Of a stretch of 8,477 nt of DNA, positions 1 to 5,196 are shown in pieces. Both the position numbers and the translations under genes were made by a program. Location: NCBI RefSeq assembly GCF_024693525.1, contig NZ_JAILKR010000009.1, positions 1 through 8,477 of the forward strand, given 5' to 3'. The stretch's first letter is position 1, and each line of letters begins with the position of its first letter. The stretch comes from Selenomonas sp. Its GTDB lineage: Bacteria; Bacillota_C; Negativicutes; Selenomonadales; Selenomonadaceae. The notes beneath the pieces are model-generated. The model was not told where the DNA came from. It saw only the letters and a program-made list of their open reading frames with translations, and searched no databases.

Positions 1-131
1 CGCCAATTTATTTATATCGTCGGGAAAAATTGACCGGTCATCGTCATTTCTTCTCATATTTCTTTGGCGCCGCCTATCTTTTCGGAGTCCTGGTCTTCCT
101 CCTCATCATTATCCTGGGCCGCTTCCATTGA
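1..131 (+). CDS. C-terminal end of an unidentified membrane protein (partial)
   Basis: An open frame enters from the left edge (first full codon at 3) and stops with TGA at 129-131, leaving 42 residues. A basic, aromatic stretch (YLYRREKLTGHRHFFSYFF) is followed by a strongly hydrophobic run of about 18 residues (LFGVLVFLLIIILG) and a short RFH tail. This reads as a final transmembrane helix preceded by a positively charged loop. The other two plus frames here are either quickly stopped or read as low-complexity peptide without a hydrophobic pattern. The gene points toward hsdR and shares the bidirectional terminator at 201-238 with it. I do not recognise the family, and too little remains to assign a function. 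Confidence 0.55.
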   Translation, partial: PIYLYRREKLTGHRHFFSYFFGAAYLFGVLVFLLIIILGRFH

Positions 132-200
132 ATCTTTGACCGCAAGCGTTTAACGGCGGATGAGAACTCCAAGTGCAACACGAAAAAAACTGCAAATAAA

Positions 201-238
201 AAAATGAGGATAATCGCATCAGCGATTATCCTCATTTT
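201..238. terminator. Bidirectional rho-independent terminator between the membrane gene and hsdR
   Basis: A perfect 17-bp inverted repeat (201-217 and 222-238) has a 4-base loop (218-221). The outer part is AAAA/TTTT, with a further A-rich run on the left (195-204), so a U-tract follows the stem in either direction. It lies 4 bases beyond the hsdR stop codon (243-245) and about 70 bases after the stop of the plus-strand membrane gene, so it serves both convergent genes. The remaining bases 132-200 show nothing I can identify. Confidence 0.9.
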
Positions 239-242
239 GTAT

Positions 243-3200
243 TCACTTTTCCCGCAATGGCCGGATTTTCTCTATGAGCTCGATCACAGCCTCTTTGGCG
301 TTGCGGTTGTATTTTAGTTTGCTGACACCCTCATGCTTTTGCTTATAGGCATCATAGTCGGTGACGAGCGAAACCTTGTCGCCTTTCCTGAAAGTATCCA
401 AGATAGCCAGTACGTCTTTTTTCCGGGCACACCATTCTTCCGTGAAATCGTTGATTTGGTTGGCAACGATTTCCTCAATGCGCGTCTCGATCACCGTCCG
501 CGCATCAAGGCCCTTGTACTTTATCGGGTCTTGCTTCATATCCTCCCAGAATCCGCCAATGACATCAGCCAATGCCGGATTCGTCTCACGAAGTTTAGTA
601 ATATGGTTGTCGATGGCTTCATCCTCAATAGGCGCAGCGATGAGGACATCCTCCTCGGGCATATAGCTCTGAATCAGTGAAAGGATATAGCGATAGTCGA
701 TGGTCACGCTGGTGATGTTCTCAAGCTCATAACCGATATCGATGGCAATCGGCTCGTCTTCATCTTCTTTTGACTTGCGCAGTTCTTCGATAACATTGCG
801 GTATGTGCCGCTATAATCGTTAAGCATTTCTCTATGGACGCCATAATCCGAAAGGTCATGATCTTCCCACTCCTGATAGACCTGCAGCTCCCCGCTGAGG
901 CGATCGACCTTCTGGAAGGCCTTGGCAAATTTCTGCATGGCACTGCGATCCGTAAGCCCATCGACAGCCTCGGGCGATGGTGCGAGGCTCTTGAGCTCAG
1001 AGATCGCCTCGCGGAATTCTTTTTCCAGCTCCACAAAAGCTGGCGCACTGACTTCATTGGTGCCGCCATGGCTGTAAAGCAATAGCGCGCCATCCACCGC
1101 CTCCTTGTACTCCGCCGAGCGCTGGAAGATGACAATCATACCATAGCGCTTGCTCTTATCATAAATGCGATTGGTACGGCTGAAAGCCTGAATGATATTC
1201 TGCGGCGCCATGGGCGGACGGTCGACAAACAAGATGGCACAGGGCGGCGCATCAAAACCAGTGAGCAGGCGGTCTACCACGATGACGAGGTCAAGCTGCT
1301 CCTTACGCTGTTTATAACGGCCTTTCTTACGCGCCAGACGGTCATTGAGATTCGTATTATAGGCCGCTAGGCTGTCCAGCCCGAACTTCGTCCCAAACAT
1401 TGCATTATAATCGTTAAGGGATGCCTTCATCGCCTGCTGATTAGCGATAGAATCTTCCTCGTTCTCCGTGACGGTGTAGGTAATGGCAATCTTCGGGAAA
1501 TCGACGCATTTCTCGCGCACCGAAGCCGCAATCTTCCCCTCCGCAATATACTGTTGGAACAAAGTATAATACTTCTGCGCAATCGCGATGGATGGCACGG
1601 TGAGGATGGCTTCATAAGCTTCTCCCTGCGGTGCCTGCAAACGGAATTTGCCCGCCGTCTTGTCGAGGATGTATTCGACCACACCACGCCGATGCGCATC
1701 GTTATCGTAGACGTCTTCCCCTTCATTTTTATAGAAAGCCTGCAAGACACTGCGCTCACGCACCACGGCATCCTGCCCTGCCAGCGCCGTGTAGTTTCCC
1801 GCCCCCAACTGCTCACCGATTGTCAGGATGGTATCCTCCGACAGGGAGTCCTTATAGTCGATTTGAAAGCCCAGCACCGCCTTGTTCTGCAAGGCTTCCT
1901 TAATGGTATAGTTATGCAGGCAGGGCCCATAGAGGGCCTCTGTGGTGCGCGCCAAATCGCCCTTGCGCTGGCGCTTGTTCTCATCGAAGATTGGCGTTCC
2001 CGTAAAGCCATACCAAAGCGAATGGCAAAAGAACTTCTGCAGCTCCCGCTGGGTCTCCGGCGTGACCGTGCGATGGCATTCGTCGACAACAAAGGCGATG
2101 CACAATCCATGGAAGCGCTTCGCCGTCGGCGAATCCCTCTTGACCTCCGCATTGTACCGCTTCATGATAATCTGCAACTTCTGGATAGTCGTGACAATCA
2201 CCAGCCGGTCTTTGTTCTTGAGCTTCTGCAAAAGCTCGTGCACGTTATCGGTATCGTCTACATCAATGCTGTCATTTTCGGCATAGGCCTTGAACGCGAG
2301 CGACGTCTGCTGGTCAAGGTCTTTGCGGTCAATGAGGAAAATCGTCTTGTCGATGCCCGGGATAAGCGAGAGATTCTTGGCTACGGTATAGGAAGTCAGC
2401 GTCTTGCCCGAACCGGTCGTATGCCAGACAAAGCCCGACTCCTGTCTGGCCGACGCCCGCTTGACCGCCTCAATGGCATGGACCTGATAGGGCCGCAGCA
2501 GGATGAGCTTATGACGCTCGGCATCAATGACACTGTAATGACCAATCATCTCATGAGCCGCAGGAATCCGCAGGACTTCCCGCGCAAACTCCAGATAATT
2601 CTCCACCGGCTCATTCTGCTGATTGACCCAAGCCGTCAGGAACTTCTCATTGAGATTCGAGCCCGTATCGGCCGCTATATAGCGCGTATTACTGCCATTG
2701 GACACCACAAACATCTGCACCATGCCAAAGAGCCCGCGGAACTTGCCCTCGAGACTGTACTTCTTGATTTGACGGAATGCATCCATAAAAGGATGCTCCT
2801 GATTCTTGAGCTCAATATGAATCATCGGCAGGCCATTAATGAGCAGCGTCACATCAAAACGGCGCTCGCGGTCATCCGCATCCTGCTTATCGGAAACGAA
2901 CTGGTTGATGACCTCATAGGACGAACGGCCGCCCGCAATCTCACGGTTGCTGACTGCCATAAGATGAATCGTCCCCTTGCTGGCATCCTCGCGCGTAAGC
3001 GGGATAACCGCCTCGCCATTCTCCCCCGCCAGCCACAGTGCCGCCTTATAAGGGCTCTTGGCCACATCGAGCATATACTCCCGAATCTGATGGAATTCCG
3101 CATCGGTTATAGGCTCCCCATCAAGGGCGGCTTGATTGTTCTGATTGAGCTTATCGCGGAAATTCGCCCAAAGCGACGCTTCATCCCGAATATCCTTGCG

Positions 3201-3275
3201 ATACGTCCACTGCGACACATCCTGCGTCAACTGCCGTATCAAATCCCTTTCCATCACAGCCTCGCTCTGCGCCAT
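243..3275 (-). CDS. hsdR: Type I restriction enzyme R subunit (HsdR), nuclease and translocase
   Basis: HsdR is the restriction subunit: with HsdM and HsdS it translocates unmodified DNA using ATP and cuts it at a distance. Numbering from the first ATG (3281, 1012 residues), the N-terminal PDDEXK nuclease shows D143 in FDVTLLI and the ELK triad at E157/K159. The superfamily 2 helicase part shows Walker A HTTGSGKT (287-294), the DECH box (400-403), TGTP motif III (427-430), the DRLLTGFDAP segment (about 670-679) and QAFSRTNR motif VI (698-705). The remainder is the helical C-terminal region that docks on HsdM/HsdS. The length is normal for the family and no frame break is visible. I prefer the second ATG (3275): the GAGGTG site at 3283-3288 is 7 bases from it and only 1 base from the upstream ATG at 3281. 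The gene is separated from hsdS by a remnant gene and a toxin-antitoxin-like element and probably has its own promoter. Confidence 0.97.
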   Translation of the reverse strand: MAQSEAVMERDLIRQLTQDVSQWTYRKDIRDEASLWANFRDKLNQNNQAALDGEPITDAEFHQIREYMLDVAKSPYKAALWLAGENGEAVIPLTREDASKGTIHLMAVSNREIAGGRSSYEVINQFVSDKQDADDRERRFDVTLLINGLPMIHIELKNQEHPFMDAFRQIKKYSLEGKFRGLFGMVQMFVVSNGSNTRYIAADTGSNLNEKFLTAWVNQQNEPVENYLEFAREVLRIPAAHEMIGHYSVIDAERHKLILLRPYQVHAIEAVKRASARQESGFVWHTTGSGKTLTSYTVAKNLSLIPGIDKTIFLIDRKDLDQQTSLAFKAYAENDSIDVDDTDNVHELLQKLKNKDRLVIVTTIQKLQIIMKRYNAEVKRDSPTAKRFHGLCIAFVVDECHRTVTPETQRELQKFFCHSLWYGFTGTPIFDENKRQRKGDLARTTEALYGPCLHNYTIKEALQNKAVLGFQIDYKDSLSEDTILTIGEQLGAGNYTALAGQDAVVRERSVLQAFYKNEGEDVYDNDAHRRGVVEYILDKTAGKFRLQAPQGEAYEAILTVPSIAIAQKYYTLFQQYIAEGKIAASVREKCVDFPKIAITYTVTENEEDSIANQQAMKASLNDYNAMFGTKFGLDSLAAYNTNLNDRLARKKGRYKQRKEQLDLVIVVDRLLTGFDAPPCAILFVDRPPMAPQNIIQAFSRTNRIYDKSKRYGMIVIFQRSAEYKEAVDGALLLYSHGGTNEVSAPAFVELEKEFREAISELKSLAPSPEAVDGLTDRSAMQKFAKAFQKVDRLSGELQVYQEWEDHDLSDYGVHREMLNDYSGTYRNVIEELRKSKEDEDEPIAIDIGYELENITSVTIDYRYILSLIQSYMPEEDVLIAAPIEDEAIDNHITKLRETNPALADVIGGFWEDMKQDPIKYKGLDARTVIETRIEEIVANQINDFTEEWCARKKDVLAILDTFRKGDKVSLVTDYDAYKQKHEGVSKLKYNRNAKEAVIELIEKIRPLREK

Positions 3276-3282
3276 GTTCATG

Positions 3283-3313
3283 CACCTCGATTATCACCTC
3301 GTCATTGACGAGG
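3283..3313 (-). promoter_or_regulatory. hsdR ribosome binding site and leader inverted repeat
   Basis: On the minus strand GAGGTG (3283-3288) lies 7 bases from the ATG at 3275, and a second GAGGTG (3295-3300) lies 12 bases further upstream. The second copy runs into a perfect 7-bp inverted repeat, CCTCGTC at 3297-3303 and GACGAGG at 3307-3313, with a 3-base loop. In the hsdR mRNA this would be a small hairpin just 5' of the ribosome binding site. On DNA it could be an operator. The right half of the repeat also supplies the -35 hexamer of the plus-strand promoter at 3305-3333. Confidence 0.5.
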
Positions 3314-3333
3314 ATTTATTTTATTGCTATAAT
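3305..3333 (+). promoter_or_regulatory. Plus-strand promoter for a putative antitoxin RNA
   Basis: TTGACG (3305-3310) and TATAAT (3328-3333) are separated by exactly 17 bases, with TG one base before the -10 (TGC TATAAT). This is close to a perfect sigma-70-type promoter. Transcription would start near 3340 and run to the right, away from hsdR and toward the 3' end of the small membrane-peptide gene. No protein frame follows, which suggests a non-coding RNA. Confidence 0.6.
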
Positions 3334-3361
3334 TTTATATAGCAAAGGGTGCTTCACACAA
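3334..3361 (-). promoter_or_regulatory. Candidate promoter for hsdR
   Basis: On the minus strand TTGTGT (3356-3361) is followed after 16 bases by TATAAA (3334-3339), giving a predicted start near 3327 and a leader of about 50 bases to the hsdR ATG. The -35 is weak. The -10 sits inside a 7-bp inverted repeat (TGCTATA at 3325-3331, TATAGCA at 3338-3344) and abuts the -10 of the plus-strand promoter, so the two promoters occupy the same DNA and should exclude each other. The alternative is that hsdR is read only by read-through from upstream. Confidence 0.35.
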
Positions 3362-3373
3362 GGGTATTAGCCC
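3347..3373 (+). repeat. Left copy of an inverted 5'-leader repeat
   Basis: This segment reads GGGTGCT, then TCACACA, then TTAGCCC, and matches the minus-strand sequence at 3595-3623 over about 22 positions with small gaps. It lies 7 bases after the predicted start of the plus-strand RNA. GG-T-GCT can pair with AGCCC, giving a 5' hairpin with a bulged T. Confidence 0.55.
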
Positions 3374-3385
3374 GTTTTGATAGTC

Positions 3386-3437
3386 ACAAGAAAAATGACC
3401 GTCTAGTTTTGCAGGCTAGGGGCGGTCATTTTCTTGT
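3386..3437. terminator. Shared bidirectional terminator of toxin mRNA and antisense RNA
   Basis: The left arm (3386-3401, ending ATGACCG) and right arm (3423-3437, CGGTCATTTTCTTGT) are complementary except for one extra A. CTAG on each side of the loop (3403-3406 and 3415-3418) can extend the stem. The GACCG/CGGTC core is followed by ATTTTCTT on the plus strand and ATTTTTCTT on the minus strand, so it can end transcripts from either side. The toxin stop codon (3426-3428) lies in the right arm. Confidence 0.75.
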
Positions 3438-3521
3438 ATTCCAGTCTTTTCCGATCATATAGCCTAAACTAAAAGTGGCTATTGCAAAGCCGATTACGGC
3501 CAACAAAGACTCTATTGTCAT
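3426..3521 (-). CDS. Small membrane peptide, likely type I toxin (31 aa)
   Basis: The frame starts at ATG 3521 and stops with TGA at 3426-3428, giving 31 residues. A strong site, GGAGGG (3529-3534), is 7 bases upstream. After MTIES there is one hydrophobic segment (about residues 5-23, with LLAVIGFAIATFSLGYM) and then a charged tail with K25, D26, W27, R30 and K31. A single-helix peptide with a basic end matches the general design of type I toxins and of the small proteins annotated as holin-like toxins in Firmicutes, which act at the cell membrane. It has its own promoter, a long structured 5' leader, and a convergent antisense promoter at its 3' end. The peptide frame is well supported. The toxin role is inferred from the architecture. 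Confidence 0.65.
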   Translation of the reverse strand: MTIESLLAVIGFAIATFSLGYMIGKDWNTRK

Positions 3522-3528
3522 CAGACAT

Positions 3529-3596
3529 CCCTCCCCATACATATTTCCCGAAAGGGATTTCTATGTAATCGGAGGGTCACAGTTCCTCCGCAGAGG
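3529..3596 (-). promoter_or_regulatory. Toxin mRNA leader hairpins hiding the ribosome binding site
   Basis: In the minus-strand RNA, CCCTCC (3576-3571) is complementary to the ribosome binding site GGAGGG (3534-3529). Inside it TACATA (3567-3562) pairs with TATGTA (3543-3538), and TCCC (3557-3554) pairs with GGGA (3549-3546). The stacked stem would block translation. Upstream GGAGG (3589-3585) can capture the same CCTCC, and CCTC (3596-3593) can in turn capture that GAGG, so at least three mutually exclusive pairings exist. This supports a switchable leader, as in type I toxins whose full-length mRNA is translationally inert. Confidence 0.5.
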
Positions 3597-3623
3597 GCTA
3601 ACCGCTTCCTGTGTGATAGCACC
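3595..3623 (-). repeat. Right copy of an inverted 5'-leader repeat
   Basis: Read on the minus strand, this begins at the predicted toxin mRNA start (about 3623) as GGTGCTATCACACAGG and ends in TTAGCCC. It matches 3347-3373 of the plus strand. GG-T-GCTA pairs with TAGCCC, giving the same bulged 5' hairpin as in the antisense RNA. Because the copies are inverted in DNA, the two RNAs carry the same sequence here and are not complementary. Confidence 0.55.
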
Positions 3624-3629
3624 ACGGAT

Positions 3630-3659
3630 ATTATAGCACAAAGAGCGTTTCGATGTCAC
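3630..3659 (-). promoter_or_regulatory. Promoter of the small toxin gene
   Basis: On the minus strand GTGACA (3654-3659) is followed after 18 bases by TATAAT (3630-3635), with an extended TGC before the -10. The predicted start is near 3623, leaving a leader of about 100 bases before the ATG. The -35 hexamer lies inside the left arm and loop edge of the terminator hairpin at 3641-3685, so operon termination and toxin initiation use overlapping DNA. Confidence 0.65.
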
Positions 3660-3691
3660 GATAACTACAACATCGAAACGCTCTTCTATTT
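3641..3691. terminator. Strong terminator between the RM operon and the toxin module
   Basis: A perfect 16-bp inverted repeat (3641-3656 and 3670-3685) has a 13-base loop. On the plus strand it is followed by TCTATTTTTTAT, a good U-tract. On the minus strand the stem ends CTCTTTGTG, a weaker one. It ends the hsdM-fic-hsdS unit coming from the right, and would also stop any long antisense transcript coming from 3340. Confidence 0.85.
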
Positions 3692-3724
3692 TTTATAAAT
3701 CTTCTGCATCAAAACGCCCTAGCC

Positions 3725-3922
3725 TTAGAATCCGCTACCCGCATCAGCATACAGTAATGTGTCCAACTCAAATTGGAAAGCCTTATCCAACTGCTGACCA
3801 ATTTCCCAATATATCTGCACCATGCCAGTATTTACAGTCTGTTGTACCTTATACTGTACATGGATTATACTTTGTCTGATTTCACCGTAAATATCCTGCG
3901 ATACCTTCTCAATTTCATTCAT
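3725..3922 (-). pseudogene. Truncated DUF1016-type (YhcG-like) nuclease gene, N-terminal remnant
   Basis: The 65-residue frame starts at ATG 3922 with a GGGGGTG site 8 bases upstream, and lies 21 bases after hsdS, so it belongs to the same operon. Residues about 11-45 (IYGEIRQSII through VNTGMVQIYWEIGQQL) match the start of DUF1016 proteins, whose full members are about 330-380 residues and carry a PDDEXK nuclease domain. After IGQQL the sequence changes to DKAFQFELDTLLYADAGSGF and stops, so the helical remainder and the whole nuclease part are missing. Full-length DUF1016 genes are often found beside type I hsd genes. Here I infer a deletion whose breakpoint is near 3785, followed by unrelated sequence. 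A functional 65-residue peptide cannot be excluded. Confidence 0.65.
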
Positions 3923-3943
3923 ACCGATTCACCCCCAACGCCT

Positions 3944-5089
3944 TTAATTCTTAGGAAACATATTTTGCAACATATATTTCTTGATTTCTTTAAGGGTATC
4001 ATGCTTACGCTGATGAAGGGTGATAAGGTTATCGAGCCTGCACAGATATTCACCAATTTTGACCTGTTCCGTAACGTCAGCTGGCAATAGCACCTGCTTT
4101 CCTTCCATTCCTGCCTTGGTTACATGAATCATTGTAGAGCCATTTGTGTTTGCAAGCAATGCTGCCTTATCCTGCTCCAAAAGCTGTAACGCAAACATTT
4201 TATCCAGCTTATCAGACAGGTCTACTTTCCAAATATGGTAATGATAAATAACCTTGTCACCATGCCATATATGCGGACCAAAAGTAGCAGACCATGTATA
4301 TAGCAAATCACCATCATTTGCGTAATATTTCTCTCCAAGCTCCATATCCGAGAAATACCATGAATCATTGGTGTAGAAATTACCCACACGAAGGACTTTA
4401 TATTTCCCATTATCAAGTAACTCATCTTGCGAATAGGCTCGCCCATTTATAAATGTCGCAACATCCCCCAACGTACGTTGTTCCCAATCGCCAGCAAATC
4501 CAGCAAAGCGAATTTCTGGAACTTTTTCTCCTTTTTTCGGAAACATTTTTTGAAGCATATACTTCTTTACTTTTTGCAGTTCATCGCACTTACGCTGATG
4601 AAGGGTGATAAGGTTATCGAGATTGCGGAAATAGTCACCGATTTTCTTCTGCTCGTCATATAGGGGGCAGGCAATCGGTATCCCCTTACACACCTCTTTG
4701 TTAAGCTTAGGCATAGCCATCCCAGAGTTATACTGGTTAAAATCTTTGCGTTCTAGCGAGTTACATACGAAATTATTTTCATTTCCTTCCTTTACTCTCA
4801 GAACATGCGCGTGATTATTAACCCAGTATTTTCCACTGGCTAAAAAACACACAGGATAATTGCGGTCTGTAATATTAGCGCCATCCTCGCTTAATAGCAC
4901 CAATTCTTCATCGAAGATATACCCATCGACATAATCAACAATTCCTGATGCACCATAATATGGATACGGGCCTGCGACCCTTGTAGCTTCTTCCAATGGT
5001 TTTCGCATTGTATCAAGAAAATCTACAACATCATCTAACTTTCGCTGTTCCCAATCATCCGTAAATCCCTTAAATCGTAATTTAGGCAT
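3944..5089 (-). CDS. hsdS: Type I restriction-modification specificity subunit (HsdS)
   Basis: HsdS reads the bipartite recognition sequence and holds the HsdM and HsdR subunits together. Numbering from the ATG at 5095 (383 residues), two similar halves are visible. Each starts with an (L/I)RF-GF--DWEQR(K/T)L segment (6-20 and 195-209), continues with a different target-recognition domain (about 21-150 and 210-345), and ends with a conserved helix, LDNLITLHQRK...KKYMLQ.MFPK (159-187 and 354-382). I choose the ATG at 5089 because GAGGG (5096-5100) directly touches the 5095 ATG but is 6 bases from 5089, giving the usual MPKLRF start. By eye the gene is clearly more AT-rich than hsdM and hsdR, as expected if specificity genes are exchanged. 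The target site cannot be read from the sequence. No second hsdS, partial hsdS or invertase is present. Confidence 0.96.
   Translation of the reverse strand: MPKLRFKGFTDDWEQRKLDDVVDFLDTMRKPLEEATRVAGPYPYYGASGIVDYVDGYIFDEELVLLSEDGANITDRNYPVCFLASGKYWVNNHAHVLRVKEGNENNFVCNSLERKDFNQYNSGMAMPKLNKEVCKGIPIACPLYDEQKKIGDYFRNLDNLITLHQRKCDELQKVKKYMLQKMFPKKGEKVPEIRFAGFAGDWEQRTLGDVATFINGRAYSQDELLDNGKYKVLRVGNFYTNDSWYFSDMELGEKYYANDGDLLYTWSATFGPHIWHGDKVIYHYHIWKVDLSDKLDKMFALQLLEQDKAALLANTNGSTMIHVTKAGMEGKQVLLPADVTEQVKIGEYLCRLDNLITLHQRKHDTLKEIKKYMLQNMFPKN
4004..4036 (+). repeat. hsdS internal direct repeat, copy 1 (second-half conserved helix)
   Basis: These 33 bases are identical to 4589-4621. They encode the LDNLITLHQRK start of the second conserved helix of HsdS. 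The spacing of 585 bases equals 195 codons, so unequal recombination would remove or duplicate exactly one target-recognition half in frame. Confidence 0.85.
4589..4621 (+). repeat. hsdS internal direct repeat, copy 2 (central conserved helix)
   Basis: This is an exact 33-base partner of 4004-4036 and encodes the first-half LDNLITLHQRK segment. The protein similarity extends further (KKYMLQ.MFPK), but the DNA on both sides has drifted. The identity in the core suggests conversion or recent duplication. Confidence 0.85.
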
Positions 5090-5132
5090 ACGCATCCCTC
5101 ATCATTCTAATTTTGAAAATATCTATATCTGC

Positions 5133-5185
5133 TATCATTATTCTTCGACTTGACTTGTCAAAAGTCAAATGTCAATCGCGTTGAC
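5133..5185 (-). promoter_or_regulatory. TTGAC-rich control region between fic and hsdS
   Basis: The 101-base gap between fic and hsdS holds a 12-bp palindrome TTGAC-TT-GTCAA (5150-5161), then GTCAA again at 5164-5168 and 5171-5175, an exact 7-base period, and an opposed TTGAC at 5181-5185. On the minus strand these are repeated -35-like hexamers. The best pair is TTGACA (5156-5161), 16 bases, AATGAT (5134-5139), which could be a secondary hsdS promoter. The palindrome nearly equals those in the 3' end of hsdM, so a regulator binding site is possible. Both roles are inferred. Confidence 0.35.
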
Positions 5186-5196
5186 CTAAAATTCCG

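Larger units (their letters stand above)
3340..3440 (+). ncRNA. Putative antisense antitoxin RNA, about 100 nt
   Basis: The RNA is predicted from the promoter at 3305-3333 to the hairpin terminator at 3386-3437. It would begin with a 5' hairpin, GG(T)GCT pairing with AGCCC within 3347-3373, and end in the terminator stem. The overlap with the convergent toxin mRNA is roughly 3385-3440, covering the last codons and the 3' end of the toxin message. Convergent toxin and antitoxin RNAs sharing a bidirectional terminator are known from the par/Fst type I system. No frame with a ribosome binding site is present. If termination at 3437 leaks, the RNA could continue to the strong plus-strand terminator at 3641-3691 and cover the whole toxin gene. 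Confidence 0.45.

Noticed and set aside
1..2. tRNA or rRNA genes anywhere in the window
   Set aside because: No cloverleaf-like or conserved rRNA segment was seen in the non-coding stretches on either strand.
1554..3308. A 584-codon open frame on the plus strand, antisense to hsdR
   Set aside because: It lies entirely opposite a convincing HsdR with all motifs, has no ribosome binding site or family pattern, and its openness follows from hsdR codon use.
3347..3623. A miniature transposon (MITE) bounded by the inverted repeats
   Set aside because: The repeats coincide with RNA leaders just after promoters and are imperfect, and no target-site duplication is visible. Kept only as an alternative within the finding.
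3693..3716. A short minus-frame tail reading RFDAEDL before a stop, after the DUF1016 remnant
   Set aside because: Only seven or so residues after an upstream stop. It might be the end of a deleted gene, but it is too short to support.
3944..5095. Phase-variable (invertible) hsdS
   Set aside because: There is no second or partial hsdS in opposite orientation and no site-specific recombinase in the window. The repeats in hsdS are direct.
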